From: Bacteroidota bacterium
GTDB lineage: Bacteria; Bacteroidota; Ignavibacteria; Kapaibacteriales; UBA2268
DNA: 64,000 bases
NCBI GenBank assembly: GCA_004322215.1
Contig: SCSM01000020.1
Location: forward strand, 40,942-104,941
Reading direction: 5' to 3'
How positions within the stretch are numbered: the stretch's first letter is position 1; each line of letters starts with the position of its first letter. This document shows positions 28,951 through 37,673 of this stretch, in pieces. A program made the position numbers and the translations under genes. The notes beneath the pieces are model-generated. The model was not told where the DNA came from. It made no database searches and saw nothing but the letters and a program-made list of their open reading frames with translations.

Positions 28951-29601
28951 TTAAAAAGCATAGCCAATTGATAAATGGACTCCTCCACCATAGCCCAGGT
29001 AACTAAAGCCAATTCTATAAAGCATACCCTCGTATATGTTTTGATATCTATAGCCGATGGCTAAAGCTATATTAAATTTCATTTCATAGCTGTAAGTATA
29101 TCTGTTAATTACCTCTTTAACATAACTCGTACCAATTCCAAATTCAAATTTTGAATACATTTTCCCGGGTAAAAAATTTATCATTAAAGTAATTGCCTGA
29201 AAACACCAATCCTTTACACCATATCCGATACCGGCACCAATTCTTATACTCCAAATCGGGTGTATCATCCTTTCATAATTAATGTTGATATTACCCACCC
29301 AGAGACACGAAGCCATATCCAAATAAATAACATTTTTAACAAAATAATCTTGATTATAAATTATTTTTATTTTTGAATTTGGAATTCTTAAAATAATCCC
29401 ATCTTCTTTTTGTATTCTCAAAGAACTTTTTGATTGTTCAATTATATTCCCCACAATTTCAGAATCATCCATTAAAATAATTACCTTATTCCCTGATGAA
29501 GAATCGAAAGGTATAGGTGTTTCATTAATAGCTAAAGCTGAAATGAAGAATGGCTGAAGCAGGAAAATAAATATTATTATAATGTTTTCAATTAATTTCA
29601 A
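28951..29601 (-). CDS. Predicted outer-membrane protein with N-terminal SH3-like beta domain
   Basis: I do not recognise a named family. The 216-residue product has a signal peptide (about 1-25). A short all-beta segment follows (about 38-85; VIILMDDSEIVGNIIEQSKSS and GIILRIPNSKIKIIY) resembling the small N-terminal sheets of some Bacteroidota surface proteins. The rest is amphipathic strands (SIRIGAGIGYGVKDW, KFEFGIGTSYVK, KFNIALAIGYRY) ending GGGVHLSIGYAF, an outer-membrane barrel-type last strand with terminal F. The start codon is TTG, with a stop in frame just upstream. A possible 47-residue ORF lies 35 bases upstream. Confidence 0.6.
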   Translation of the reverse strand: MKLIENIIIIFIFLLQPFFISALAINETPIPFDSSSGNKVIILMDDSEIVGNIIEQSKSSLRIQKEDGIILRIPNSKIKIIYNQDYFVKNVIYLDMASCLWVGNININYERMIHPIWSIRIGAGIGYGVKDWCFQAITLMINFLPGKMYSKFEFGIGTSYVKEVINRYTYSYEMKFNIALAIGYRYQNIYEGMLYRIGFSYLGYGGGVHLSIGYAF

Positions 29602-29636
29602 AATTACTATTCGTTATATTTTTAAAATTTTGATTC

Positions 29637-29780
29637 CTATCCTATCTTCACAATTTTACCGATAACAGGATTTAATTTTTCCGGTTGAATGTGCCCGACA
29701 GCCAATGTGAACATTGGCATTATAAACAATGAAATATAATTTGCTATAATTAATCTTATACACAAACATTTCATTTTCAT
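29637..29780 (-). CDS. Possible 47-residue hydrophobic small protein
   Basis: A minus-strand ORF starting ATG-AAA-ATG-AAA encodes 47 residues. It has a basic start (MKMK), a hydrophobic stretch (about 7-30, including LIIANYISLFIMPMF) and a polar tail ending in QPEKLNPVIGKIVKIG. It could be a one-helix membrane protein or a small secreted peptide. It ends 35 bases before the start of the barrel-like gene on the same strand. A perfect 7-bp hairpin (29701-29718, GCCAATG/CATTGGC) lies inside it. There is no clear ribosome site, so it may be chance or the remains of a longer gene. Confidence 0.3.
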   Translation of the reverse strand: MKMKCLCIRLIIANYISLFIMPMFTLAVGHIQPEKLNPVIGKIVKIG

Positions 29781-30083
29781 TAAATTCAATTCATAGTTTG
29801 ACATATTATATAAATAACTCCAATTAATTTTAAAAATATGAGTTTTCTGTATTTGAAAATTTATTTATTCAAATGTTATAAATCTTTATTAAAAAATATC
29901 TCGAAAATTTTATTTGAAGATTTTCTTATTCCACGTCACATATCATTTAAAATGTGAAATCTTTATTTTTAGAGTATTATAGTGTAAGAAATAGAATATT
30001 TTTTACAATCCAGACTAATTAAAAAATCAATTGTTTACTATTATTGCTAATCCTTAATCACTAATTCGTAATTCGAAATTATT
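29781..30083. other. AT-rich intergenic region
   Basis: These 303 bases between two minus-strand units hold no ORF or structural RNA that I can support. The sequence is nearly all A/T with scattered short inverted repeats; a promoter for the downstream minus-strand genes presumably lies here but no convincing box is visible. Confidence 0.4.
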
Positions 30084-30917
30084 TTACATAATCCTAATTA
30101 AAATACTAAATCCGATATTATTGTTGAGAACCTTCTTATAGTTATCATTTATCGGCAATTCAATTATCAAAGCAGGTTCAATCGTTTGTCCCGGGTACGA
30201 TATTTTCAGTTGCAAAAGGTCCATAACATTATCACCGAAATCACTATTCTCATTTGTTAAAATATAAATACCTTTAAAAGCTGCAATAAATTTGATTAAT
30301 TCTGTTTTTTCATAACCCAAAAATATATTAAAAGGTAAGAATAATTCAGCATCATGTGAACCTGGACCCGTCCAAATTAACAATCTCAATCCAGTACCTC
30401 CGCCAATAAAAAAATTACCTTCAAAAATATGTTTACCTTGAAATTCAGCGAACAATGATGTAATATCAGAAGTAAATTTTTCAAGGTCGTATACTCTTGA
30501 AATATACGAAAATCCATTTGCGATTTTTACATCATAATTATCACCAATAGTAGGCAAAGCAATACCTCCTTTAAAAAGGAAATTGTCCTTTTTACCAAAA
30601 AGATATTTTAATCCTACTATGAAGTTGCCTATACCGGAAAAAGATTTATCACCTAAATAAAGTGATTTCATTGAATATGAAGATAGAGGTAAAATGCCAT
30701 AAACCTTCATATTATTTGAAACCGGGAATGCTGCGAAAATCTCAAAATTACCTGAAAATGATGATTGGGCTCCACTTGGAAAAGATGGATGATAATAGGA
30801 CAATCCTATATCAAATTTTTCAAGTTGCTTGTTTTCTTGAGCGCTCGATGATAAGTGTAAGAAGAAAAATCCAATAACTAAAGATGATAAAAAAGCTAAA
30901 TAATAATACCTCTTCAT
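30084..30917 (-). CDS. Predicted outer-membrane beta-barrel protein, unknown function
   Basis: I do not recognise the family. The 277-residue product has a signal peptide (MKRYYYLAFLSSLVIGFFFLHLSSSAQE, cleavage near SSAQ). Alternating strands follow, such as FDIGLSYYHPSF, FEIFAAFPVSNNMKVYGILPL, NFIVGLKYLFGKKDNFLFKGGIALP and FFIGGGTGLRLLIW, and it ends NIGFSILIRIM. Composition and strand pattern fit a periplasm-facing outer-membrane barrel, perhaps a transporter-like barrel. AGAAGG six bases before ATG supports the start. It stands alone, 482 bases from the next minus-strand gene downstream. Confidence 0.55.
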   Translation of the reverse strand: MKRYYYLAFLSSLVIGFFFLHLSSSAQENKQLEKFDIGLSYYHPSFPSGAQSSFSGNFEIFAAFPVSNNMKVYGILPLSSYSMKSLYLGDKSFSGIGNFIVGLKYLFGKKDNFLFKGGIALPTIGDNYDVKIANGFSYISRVYDLEKFTSDITSLFAEFQGKHIFEGNFFIGGGTGLRLLIWTGPGSHDAELFLPFNIFLGYEKTELIKFIAAFKGIYILTNENSDFGDNVMDLLQLKISYPGQTIEPALIIELPINDNYKKVLNNNIGFSILIRIM

Positions 30918-31313
30918 AAAATACCTTCTGAAATTTTATTAAACATAAATTTATTGCCAATTGGTTACTCATTAATTGTGTTTTCAAACAAATACTTATA
31001 AAAAGCACTTTGCTTTCTATTAATATTAAATATTAATATCAAATATTTTTTATTAAGTTGTTCTCAATTCTTTTTTACATCAAAAGTAATGAGATATCTA
31101 TATAATTATGAGTATTTCAAAGAAAAGAAATTCGAATATATTTATATTTTTAATTGTTAATAATTATTTTGAGTAAAATAAAAAATATTTTTTTGATTTC
31201 CAATATTTTTGTTTAGTAATTTATCATTTTTGGAGCAAAAAAATGAATTTTCTGTGATTCTAATATTAAATTCTCTACAAAATAAATGAATTAATTTGTA
31301 ATTCTTAATTGTT
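30918..31313. other. AT-rich intergenic region with long AT palindrome
   Basis: These 396 bases lie between clpS (upstream on the minus strand) and the 30084-30917 gene. They include a perfect 10-bp inverted repeat TATTAATATT/AATATTAATA with a single central base at 31018-31038. Nothing else codes for protein or RNA that I can see. The minus-strand promoter of the 30917 gene probably lies near its left end. Confidence 0.45.
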
Positions 31314-31616
31314 TTAGTACTCTATCTGAGTATGCAATGCGATTTCTTCAAGTATTGAACTGACTTTGAGACAATCGTGAATTTCACCGCTGAAGACGCA
31401 CGCTTTTCCATTTGTGTGTACCTCCCAGGTAAGCGATTCGGCTTTTTCGACAGTGCAGTTTAGTGCCTTAATTAATTGATTGATTACATCTTCGAATGTA
31501 TGAGTTTCGTCATTATAGAGAATAACTTTCGCAGCAGAAGTTATATCATCTATAACATCGACATCGGAATCAATTCCCGTCAAATCACCATGTGTAACAG
31601 TTGTTTCGTCAGCCAT
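31314..31616 (-). CDS. clpS: ATP-dependent Clp protease adaptor ClpS
   Basis: This 100-residue protein has the ClpS fold signature after a roughly 27-residue acidic tail: AAKVILYNDETHTFEDVI with the N-degron-binding N35-D36 pair, QLIKALNCTVEKAESL, and WEVHTNGKACVFSGE with the conserved H67. ClpS delivers N-end-rule substrates to ClpA/ClpC and binds their N-terminal residue. The position equivalent to the E. coli gate residue M40 appears to be F41 here (THTFED in place of YTPMEF), which might alter residue choice; this is inferred from a by-eye alignment. No clpA or clpC is nearby. A promoter-like box lies 56 bases upstream of the start. Confidence 0.88.
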   Translation of the reverse strand: MADETTVTHGDLTGIDSDVDVIDDITSAAKVILYNDETHTFEDVINQLIKALNCTVEKAESLTWEVHTNGKACVFSGEIHDCLKVSSILEEIALHTQIEY

Positions 31617-31671
31617 ATAACCTTATAACAATTTTCAGGAATCAGAAATTAAATAAATATGATGAGAATTT

Positions 31672-31679
31672 CAAACTTA
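31672..31679 (-). promoter_or_regulatory. Bacteroidota-type -7 box upstream of clpS
   Basis: TAAGTTTG on the minus strand matches the Bacteroidota -7 consensus TAnnTTTG exactly, 56 bases before the clpS start. No TTTG -33 element is visible about 19 bases further upstream, so this is a weak call. It lies in the 290-base divergent gap between clpS and nuoL; no box for nuoL was recognised. Confidence 0.3.
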
Positions 31680-31906
31680 TTTTTTATTGAATTATGGATT
31701 TACTATGCTTCGAGTAACTCCTGTAACATTCAGGTGGAAGTATTAATACAATGTCCAGTCCTGATTCTATCAATTTAAATTTGTATGAATATGCGAACTT
31801 TTGTAATTTTAAAATTTGAATTTTTGCAATTCCTTTGACCGAAAGATTTTATTTGATAACAGGTTTAAGGATAATGAACTAAGTAAACAATAGACAGGTA
31901 TTTGTA

Positions 31907-33877
31907 ATGCACGAATTAATAAAGTTTGTACCTCTGTTCCCGCTCATAGGATTTCTTGTCTTAGGATTATTCGGAAAATATTTGAAAAAAGAAGCTCTGA
32001 TTGGTGCAATCGGCAGCGGCACTGTATTCGGCTCTTTTGTCATTTCACTATTGATTTTTTTCGATTTTGCCGCTGCTCATCATGAAAAACCGATTTTAGT
32101 TCCTGTTTACAAGTGGATTGAGACAGGCGTATTAAATATTAATATATCATACCAGGTTGACCAGCTTTCGATTCTATTCTCATTGATTGTTACTGGTGTT
32201 GGATTTTTGATTCATGTTTACTCAATCGGCTATATGCACGGCGATAGGAGCTATTACAGGTTCTTTGCTTACCTGAATCTGTTTATCTTTATGATGTTGA
32301 ATCTTGTCCTTGCCGATAACTTGTTACTTACATTTCTCGGCTGGGAGGGAGTCGGACTTTGCTCTTACCTGCTTATCGGCTTTTGGTACGATAGAAAATT
32401 TGAAGGATATAAAATCACCTGGACCGGAGATGCAGGAAACAAAGCATTCATTGTGAACAGAATCGGTGACTTCGGTTTTATTATCGCAATGTTTTTAATT
32501 TATAATGAATTTAATTCACTGCAATACACACAGGTTTCTAATCTGGCAGCAGAAGCCACAATGCAGTATTTCGGAAGCGGAACAATAACTGCAATCACAC
32601 TATTAATGTTTTTAGGTTGTACCGGTAAATCTGCACAGATACCACTTGCTATCTGGCTTCCTGATGCTATGGCAGGTCCGACACCGGTATCTGCGCTCAT
32701 CCATGCTGCAACTATGGTTACTGCAGGTATATATTTGGTAGCAAGGAATTCTGTATTATTCGCACTCTCCCCTTTTTCAATGGAGATTGTAGCGATTGTT
32801 GGAATTGCCACTGCATTCTTTGCGGCTACAATAGGACTTGTACAAAACGATATTAAAAAGGTGCTGGCTTACTCAACAGTCAGCCAGCTTGGATATATGT
32901 TCGCTGCACTCGGTGTCGGTGCTTTCACTGCAGGTGTGTTTCATGTTATGACACACGCTTTTTTCAAAGGGCTGCTCTTCCTTGGTGCAGGTTCTGTAAT
33001 TCATGGTATGCATGAAGAACAAAACATAAAAAATATGGGCGGATTAAAAAGCTATATGCCAGTTACATATAAAACTTTTTTTGTCGCCACATTAGCTATA
33101 TCGGGAATTCCGTTTTTCAGCGGGTTCTTTTCGAAAGATGAAATATTATGGATGGCGTTCAGTAATGGCAACGTATTTCTATGGCTTATTGGTGCCATAG
33201 CAGCATTCTTCACAGCTTTTTATATGTTCAGATTGCTGAAGCTTACATTCCACGGTAAAGAGAGATTCGATGCGCACCATGTCCATCCGCACGAATCACC
33301 GAAAGTGATGACGATACCATTAATCATACTTGCTTTATTATCTGCAATAGGCGGTTTTCTCGGTATTCCTTATGCACTTGGTTTCTGGTTTAGCCATCAG
33401 CCGAATTTGCTCGAAACGTGGCTCCATCCTGTGTTTTCACAGGCACAGGCAATTTTACACAGAACGGAAGGACACCAGGTACACTCCATTGAATATATAT
33501 TAATGCTGGTTTCGGTAGCTATCGCAATAACAGCCATTTTACTTGCGAAACGGTTTTACAGCGATGAAAAGTGGTCAGTTCCAAAAGCTTTGGCAGGAAA
33601 ATTCAAACCTGTGTATAATTTGTTATTTAATAAATATTCCCTCGATGAGGTTTACTACGCTTTTATCGGAACACCTGTTTTTAAATTATCTCAAAGTTTT
33701 CTCTGGAAAATATTCGATGTTAAAATCATAGATGGATTCGTTAACGGATTGGCTGATGTAACAGTCAGTACCGGAGAAAGAATCAGAAGAATTCAGACAG
33801 GTGTAGCTCAAAACTATGCATTGCTGATGATTGGCGGCATAATCATTATCATTGCCTGGCTTGTCTTGAGTTATTGA
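31907..33877 (+). CDS. nuoL: NADH-quinone oxidoreductase subunit L
   Basis: At 656 residues this is the size of the antiporter-like NuoL subunit of complex I, with about 16 membrane helices. Family-typical stretches include YSIGYMHGDRSYYRFFAYLN, FLGWEGVGLCSYLLIGFWY, the proton-channel region PLAIWLPDAMAGPTPVSALIHAATMVTAGIY and VLAYSTVSQLGYMFAALGVG. NuoL pumps protons in the distal membrane arm and has the long lateral helix at its C-terminus. Here it opens a three-gene nuoL-M-N run; nuoA-K are not adjacent, since the divergent clpS gene lies upstream. An AGG ribosome site precedes the ATG by 9 bases. Confidence 0.96.
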   Translation: MHELIKFVPLFPLIGFLVLGLFGKYLKKEALIGAIGSGTVFGSFVISLLIFFDFAAAHHEKPILVPVYKWIETGVLNINISYQVDQLSILFSLIVTGVGFLIHVYSIGYMHGDRSYYRFFAYLNLFIFMMLNLVLADNLLLTFLGWEGVGLCSYLLIGFWYDRKFEGYKITWTGDAGNKAFIVNRIGDFGFIIAMFLIYNEFNSLQYTQVSNLAAEATMQYFGSGTITAITLLMFLGCTGKSAQIPLAIWLPDAMAGPTPVSALIHAATMVTAGIYLVARNSVLFALSPFSMEIVAIVGIATAFFAATIGLVQNDIKKVLAYSTVSQLGYMFAALGVGAFTAGVFHVMTHAFFKGLLFLGAGSVIHGMHEEQNIKNMGGLKSYMPVTYKTFFVATLAISGIPFFSGFFSKDEILWMAFSNGNVFLWLIGAIAAFFTAFYMFRLLKLTFHGKERFDAHHVHPHESPKVMTIPLIILALLSAIGGFLGIPYALGFWFSHQPNLLETWLHPVFSQAQAILHRTEGHQVHSIEYILMLVSVAIAITAILLAKRFYSDEKWSVPKALAGKFKPVYNLLFNKYSLDEVYYAFIGTPVFKLSQSFLWKIFDVKIIDGFVNGLADVTVSTGERIRRIQTGVAQNYALLMIGGIIIIIAWLVLSY

Positions 33878-33931
33878 AATATTTTTTTAATATTAATTGA
33901 GAATTGTTAATTATTAATTATTAAATTTTTT

Positions 33932-35500
33932 ATGGTTGCTTTATTTATAACTTTATTTCTACCTCTTGCAGGTTCATTGTTTTTATTATTATTGAATAAA
34001 GATAAACCCAAGCTAATAAAATATATAGCATTCGGATTTTCATTTGTTACATTTGTTGTTTCCCTGTTTTTATTATTTTTCTTCAATCAGGATAATCCTG
34101 ATTTTCAGTTAAAATTCGAGGCGGTCTGGATACCTTCAATTGATGCGGGATTCAGGATAGGACTTGATGGGATGTCAATGTTGTTGCTCTTATTAACGAC
34201 ATTCATTTCTACGATAACAATATTATCATCATTCGGAGCAATTGAAAAACGTGAAAAAGAATATTATGTTATGATTTTACTCTTGCAATTTGCAATGACC
34301 GGCGTATTCATTTCACTCGATTTATTGCTATTCTTCGTTTTTTGGGAATTGATATTAATTCCAATGTACTTTATAATTGGTATTTGGGGTGGAAAAGACA
34401 GAATTTATGCAGCGGTAAAATTCTTTATATTTACTGCGGTTGGCTCTTTGTTCATGCTCGTAGCAATTGTCTGGCTCGGATTTTATACAGGAACATACAT
34501 TTTACATAATGCAGCAGGATTCACAACAAACTTTTTTGTTTTGAAAAGTGCATTATTAAGTCATCCGATACCGATTGAAGTTCAGAGATGGCTGTTTATT
34601 TGCTTTGCACTTTCATTCTGTATTAAAGTTCCCTTATTCCCATTTCATACATGGTTGCCTGATGCTCACACTGAAGCACCGACACCTGGTTCTGTTGTAC
34701 TTGCGGGAGTATTGCTGAAGATGGGGACTTACGGATTAGTGCGATTCAATCTCGAATTATTTCCACAGGCATCATTAGAATTCGCACCATATATTGCTGT
34801 TCTTGCTGTAATCGGTATCATTTACGGTGCATTGGTTTCTATGGTGCAGACAGATGTCAAACGACTTGTCGCATTTTCTTCAGTCAGCCATTTGGGATTC
34901 GTTGTTCTTGGAATTTTCTCGATGACAGTCGAAGGATTGCAGGGAGCTATAATTCAGATGGTCAATCACGGTTTGACGACAGGGATGCTCTTCTTGTGTG
35001 TTGGTATGATATATGAAAGACGGCACACAAGAGACATATCCGAATTCGGAGGATTGGCAAGAGTTCTGCCTGCATTTACCGTATTTTTTGGAATTGCAAT
35101 GCTCGGTTCGGTAGGTTTGCCGGGATTAAACGGATTTATCGGTGAATACCTTACATTATTTGGTGCTTTCCGCTCACCCGTCCTTGGTTCTCAATGGTAC
35201 ACAATAGTGTCTGCTACTGGTGTTATCTTCGCTGCTATCTATTTACTTTGGATGTTCCAGAGGGTGATGTACGGTACGATTAATAATCCGAAAAATGAAA
35301 ATCTGAAAGATTTAAATAAAAGGGAATGGCTAACATTAGTTCCAATTGTAATTTTAATAGTATGGATTGGTGTCTATCCAAATTCTTTTTTGAAAATTTC
35401 CGAGAATTCAACAAGAGCATTAGTTAAGAAAATGGAACTCGCCAAATCCGGAATTAATGGGAAATATAACTTAAATGCAAGTAATGCTTATAAAAAATAA
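33932..35500 (+). CDS. nuoM: NADH-quinone oxidoreductase subunit M
   Basis: This 522-residue, multi-helix protein has NuoM hallmarks: FRIGLDGMSMLLLLLTTFIS, FFVFWELILIPMYFIIGIWGG with the conserved Glu of helix 5, the channel segment KVPLFPFHTWLPDAHTEAPTPGSVVLAGVLLKMGTYG (also read as H-T-W-L-P-D-A-H) and RLVAFSSVSHLGFVVLG. It is the second antiporter-like proton channel of complex I, set between NuoL and NuoN in the membrane arm. It starts 54 bases after nuoL. No clear ribosome site precedes the ATG, which suggests reinitiation or AT-rich-leader translation. Confidence 0.96.
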   Translation: MVALFITLFLPLAGSLFLLLLNKDKPKLIKYIAFGFSFVTFVVSLFLLFFFNQDNPDFQLKFEAVWIPSIDAGFRIGLDGMSMLLLLLTTFISTITILSSFGAIEKREKEYYVMILLLQFAMTGVFISLDLLLFFVFWELILIPMYFIIGIWGGKDRIYAAVKFFIFTAVGSLFMLVAIVWLGFYTGTYILHNAAGFTTNFFVLKSALLSHPIPIEVQRWLFICFALSFCIKVPLFPFHTWLPDAHTEAPTPGSVVLAGVLLKMGTYGLVRFNLELFPQASLEFAPYIAVLAVIGIIYGALVSMVQTDVKRLVAFSSVSHLGFVVLGIFSMTVEGLQGAIIQMVNHGLTTGMLFLCVGMIYERRHTRDISEFGGLARVLPAFTVFFGIAMLGSVGLPGLNGFIGEYLTLFGAFRSPVLGSQWYTIVSATGVIFAAIYLLWMFQRVMYGTINNPKNENLKDLNKREWLTLVPIVILIVWIGVYPNSFLKISENSTRALVKKMELAKSGINGKYNLNASNAYKK

Positions 35501-35547
35501 TATAATTTTGAATGAAACTGATAAGATAAAATGAGCAGGTTTTGAAT

Positions 35548-37050
35548 ATGATGGGATATGAATTTCAATTTATTTTGCCGATAATTTTAATTTCTTTTTT
35601 TTCTACGAGTGCAATTGTTATTGATGCAATTTTTCTCAGGAATAAATCAATTGGTTTTTATTATTCTCTTGCCGGCTTAGGTATAACTGTAATATCCGCC
35701 ATATATAGTTTAATCAAAGCAAATGTGGCTTTGATTCCCCTTCATCACAGCGACAGGTTAATCACAAAGGGTATGTTGGTTTTTAGCGGCTATTCTGCTT
35801 TTTTCGACATTATCTTCTGTATAGCCGGTATTTTAACTATTCTTGCATCAAAACAATATCTAATCAGAGAGTACAGGGAAATAAATGAATATTATTCATT
35901 ATTACTTCTTTCAATAGCCGGAATGATGATAATTGCCCATGCAAATAACCTGCTTGTGCTTTTTATCGGAATTGAATTAATGTCTATTTCATTTTATATT
36001 CTCGCTGGTTTTTTCAGAAATAATTTAAGGTCTGTCGAAGCAGGTTTGAAATATTTTCTCTTAGGTGCATTTGCAACAGGATTTTTGTTATATGGTATGG
36101 CACTTATTTACGGCGCCACAGGAAGTATAGGTATTAACAAAGCAGGTTTTTTCATGTCTGCTGTCGGTAAAGCACCTCTGATATTAAGTATTGGTGTGGG
36201 ATTATTAATTATCGGACTGAGCTTTAAAGTCGCAGCATTCCCTTTCCATCAATGGGCTCCTGATGTTTACCAGGGTGCACCCACAGTTGTTTCGGGATTT
36301 ATGAGCACTGCCGGCAAAGCAGCAGCTTTAATTGCTATGGTAATAATTATTCGACCTTTAGTACCTACAGATATCGACCATCAGCAATTAAAACAAATAT
36401 ATAATGGTGATACAATAAGGTTAATTATTGGATTAATTTCTGCCGCAACAATGATGATAGGTAATATCACAGCATTGGTCCAGAAAAATGTAAAAAGAAT
36501 GCTTGCCTACTCATCAGTAGCTCATGCCGGCTATTTATTGATGGGAATTGTTGCGAATAATCCAAAAGGATGGGATGGAATAGCATTTTATGCAGTCGCA
36601 TATATGTTCATGCAAATCGGTGCATTTGTTGTTATATCAATTTTTGAAAGGGACAATGAATTCAACATGGAAATCAGCGATTATGCCGGATTGAGTAAAA
36701 CGCATCCCGTTATTGCTGCAATGATGGCTGTATTCATGTTCTCGCTTACCGGTATTCCACCTTTTGCAGGATTCATCGGCAAATATTATTTATTTGCATC
36801 TGTTATTCAAAGTGGTTATATCTGGCTTGCTATTGTTGCTGTCGTCGCATCAATAATATCAATTTATTTTTATATCGGATTAGTCATTAGTATGTATTTT
36901 AAAGAGCCAGAAGAAAAAATTCAACAAGCCGATAAAGGATTGTCATATATAACTTTAGGTATTGCATCATTTGCTTTAATTATTTTCGGTATATTTCCGT
37001 CATTTATTATAAATTTGAGCCATAGATGCTTTAATTTATTTTTATTTTAA
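35548..37050 (+). CDS. nuoN: NADH-quinone oxidoreductase subunit N
   Basis: This is a roughly 500-residue multi-helix protein of the NuoN family: VLFIGIELMSISFYILAGF, GLKYFLLGAFATGFLLYGM, AAFPFHQWAPDVYQGAPTVVSGFMS and RMLAYSSVAHAGYLLMGI. It forms the antiporter-like channel nearest the complex I core. I chose ATG 35548 rather than TTG 35542, because the upstream CAGG is 8 bases from the ATG but only 2 from the TTG; ATG 35551 is also possible. It closes the nuoL-M-N run, 47 bases after nuoM, and a terminator-like sequence follows. Confidence 0.95.
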   Translation: MMGYEFQFILPIILISFFSTSAIVIDAIFLRNKSIGFYYSLAGLGITVISAIYSLIKANVALIPLHHSDRLITKGMLVFSGYSAFFDIIFCIAGILTILASKQYLIREYREINEYYSLLLLSIAGMMIIAHANNLLVLFIGIELMSISFYILAGFFRNNLRSVEAGLKYFLLGAFATGFLLYGMALIYGATGSIGINKAGFFMSAVGKAPLILSIGVGLLIIGLSFKVAAFPFHQWAPDVYQGAPTVVSGFMSTAGKAAALIAMVIIIRPLVPTDIDHQQLKQIYNGDTIRLIIGLISAATMMIGNITALVQKNVKRMLAYSSVAHAGYLLMGIVANNPKGWDGIAFYAVAYMFMQIGAFVVISIFERDNEFNMEISDYAGLSKTHPVIAAMMAVFMFSLTGIPPFAGFIGKYYLFASVIQSGYIWLAIVAVVASIISIYFYIGLVISMYFKEPEEKIQQADKGLSYITLGIASFALIIFGIFPSFIINLSHRCFNLFLF

Positions 37051-37054
37051 TTTT

Positions 37055-37079
37055 ACCGTAACAAAATCGGTTTTTTTTT
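37055..37079 (+). terminator. Weak intrinsic terminator after nuoN
   Basis: ACCG/CGGT forms a short stem with a 9-base loop followed by eight more T residues. An overlapping alternative stem (TAACAAAA/TTTTGTTA) also exists. The T run is convincing, the short stem less so. Confidence 0.4.
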
Positions 37080-37126
37080 GTTATTACACTAATTACTATT
37101 ACAGAAAAATATATTGTAGGTGAATT

Positions 37127-37654
37127 ATGAAAGAATTAACTATTTCTAAAAAATTAATTTTAATTTTATTATCATTTATTTTATTTTCTGCTTGCTCGGA
37201 AAATATATCATATAATGATGTTATTAAATTATCAGTAAATGATATTGTCAATACTCCTACAAATAGTTGGTTCAAAACTGAGATGATATTATACAATCCT
37301 GATACAAACATAACAAAACAAATTATTAGTAACTTCGATGTTAATAAAAATAAAGTTTATTTATTCGCTGATTTTTCTTGTGGTTGCAATAACCAACAAA
37401 CAGATATAGCTCATTTGTGCAAAGTATTTGCCAATTGCAGTATTCCAGAAACGAATTACGAGATTTATTCGGTTAAAAGCAAAACAAGTAAGCATCCTTA
37501 TACATCACTTTTTACATTATATAAGATTCCGGAATGTGTAGTAATGAAAGATACAAATGCCGTGTATTTCATGTTGGACACTATGAGGTATTATGAAGTG
37601 TTCGGTCAAACTATACCTATTGAACAGCTACTATTGAATGGATTAAAAAAATAA
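37127..37654 (+). CDS. Lipoprotein with degenerate thioredoxin-like fold
   Basis: This 175-residue protein has a lipoprotein signal (LLSFILFSAC, lipidated C23). I do not recognise a named family. The order of elements resembles a thioredoxin-like fold: a strand VYLFADFSCGCNNQQ with cysteines C85 and C87 where a CxxC would sit, a helix with C98, a strand YEIYSVKS, and YKIPECVVMKD, where P135 is placed like the cis-proline. Because the motif is CxC, redox activity is uncertain; C98, C104 and C137 add further possible disulfides. A good ribosome site (AGGTG) precedes the ATG. It follows nuoN by 76 bases after a weak terminator and converges on a glycosyltransferase gene. Confidence 0.6.
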   Translation: MKELTISKKLILILLSFILFSACSENISYNDVIKLSVNDIVNTPTNSWFKTEMILYNPDTNITKQIISNFDVNKNKVYLFADFSCGCNNQQTDIAHLCKVFANCSIPETNYEIYSVKSKTSKHPYTSLFTLYKIPECVVMKDTNAVYFMLDTMRYYEVFGQTIPIEQLLLNGLKK

Positions 37655-37673
37655 AAAAGCTGCAATCCTTTTT

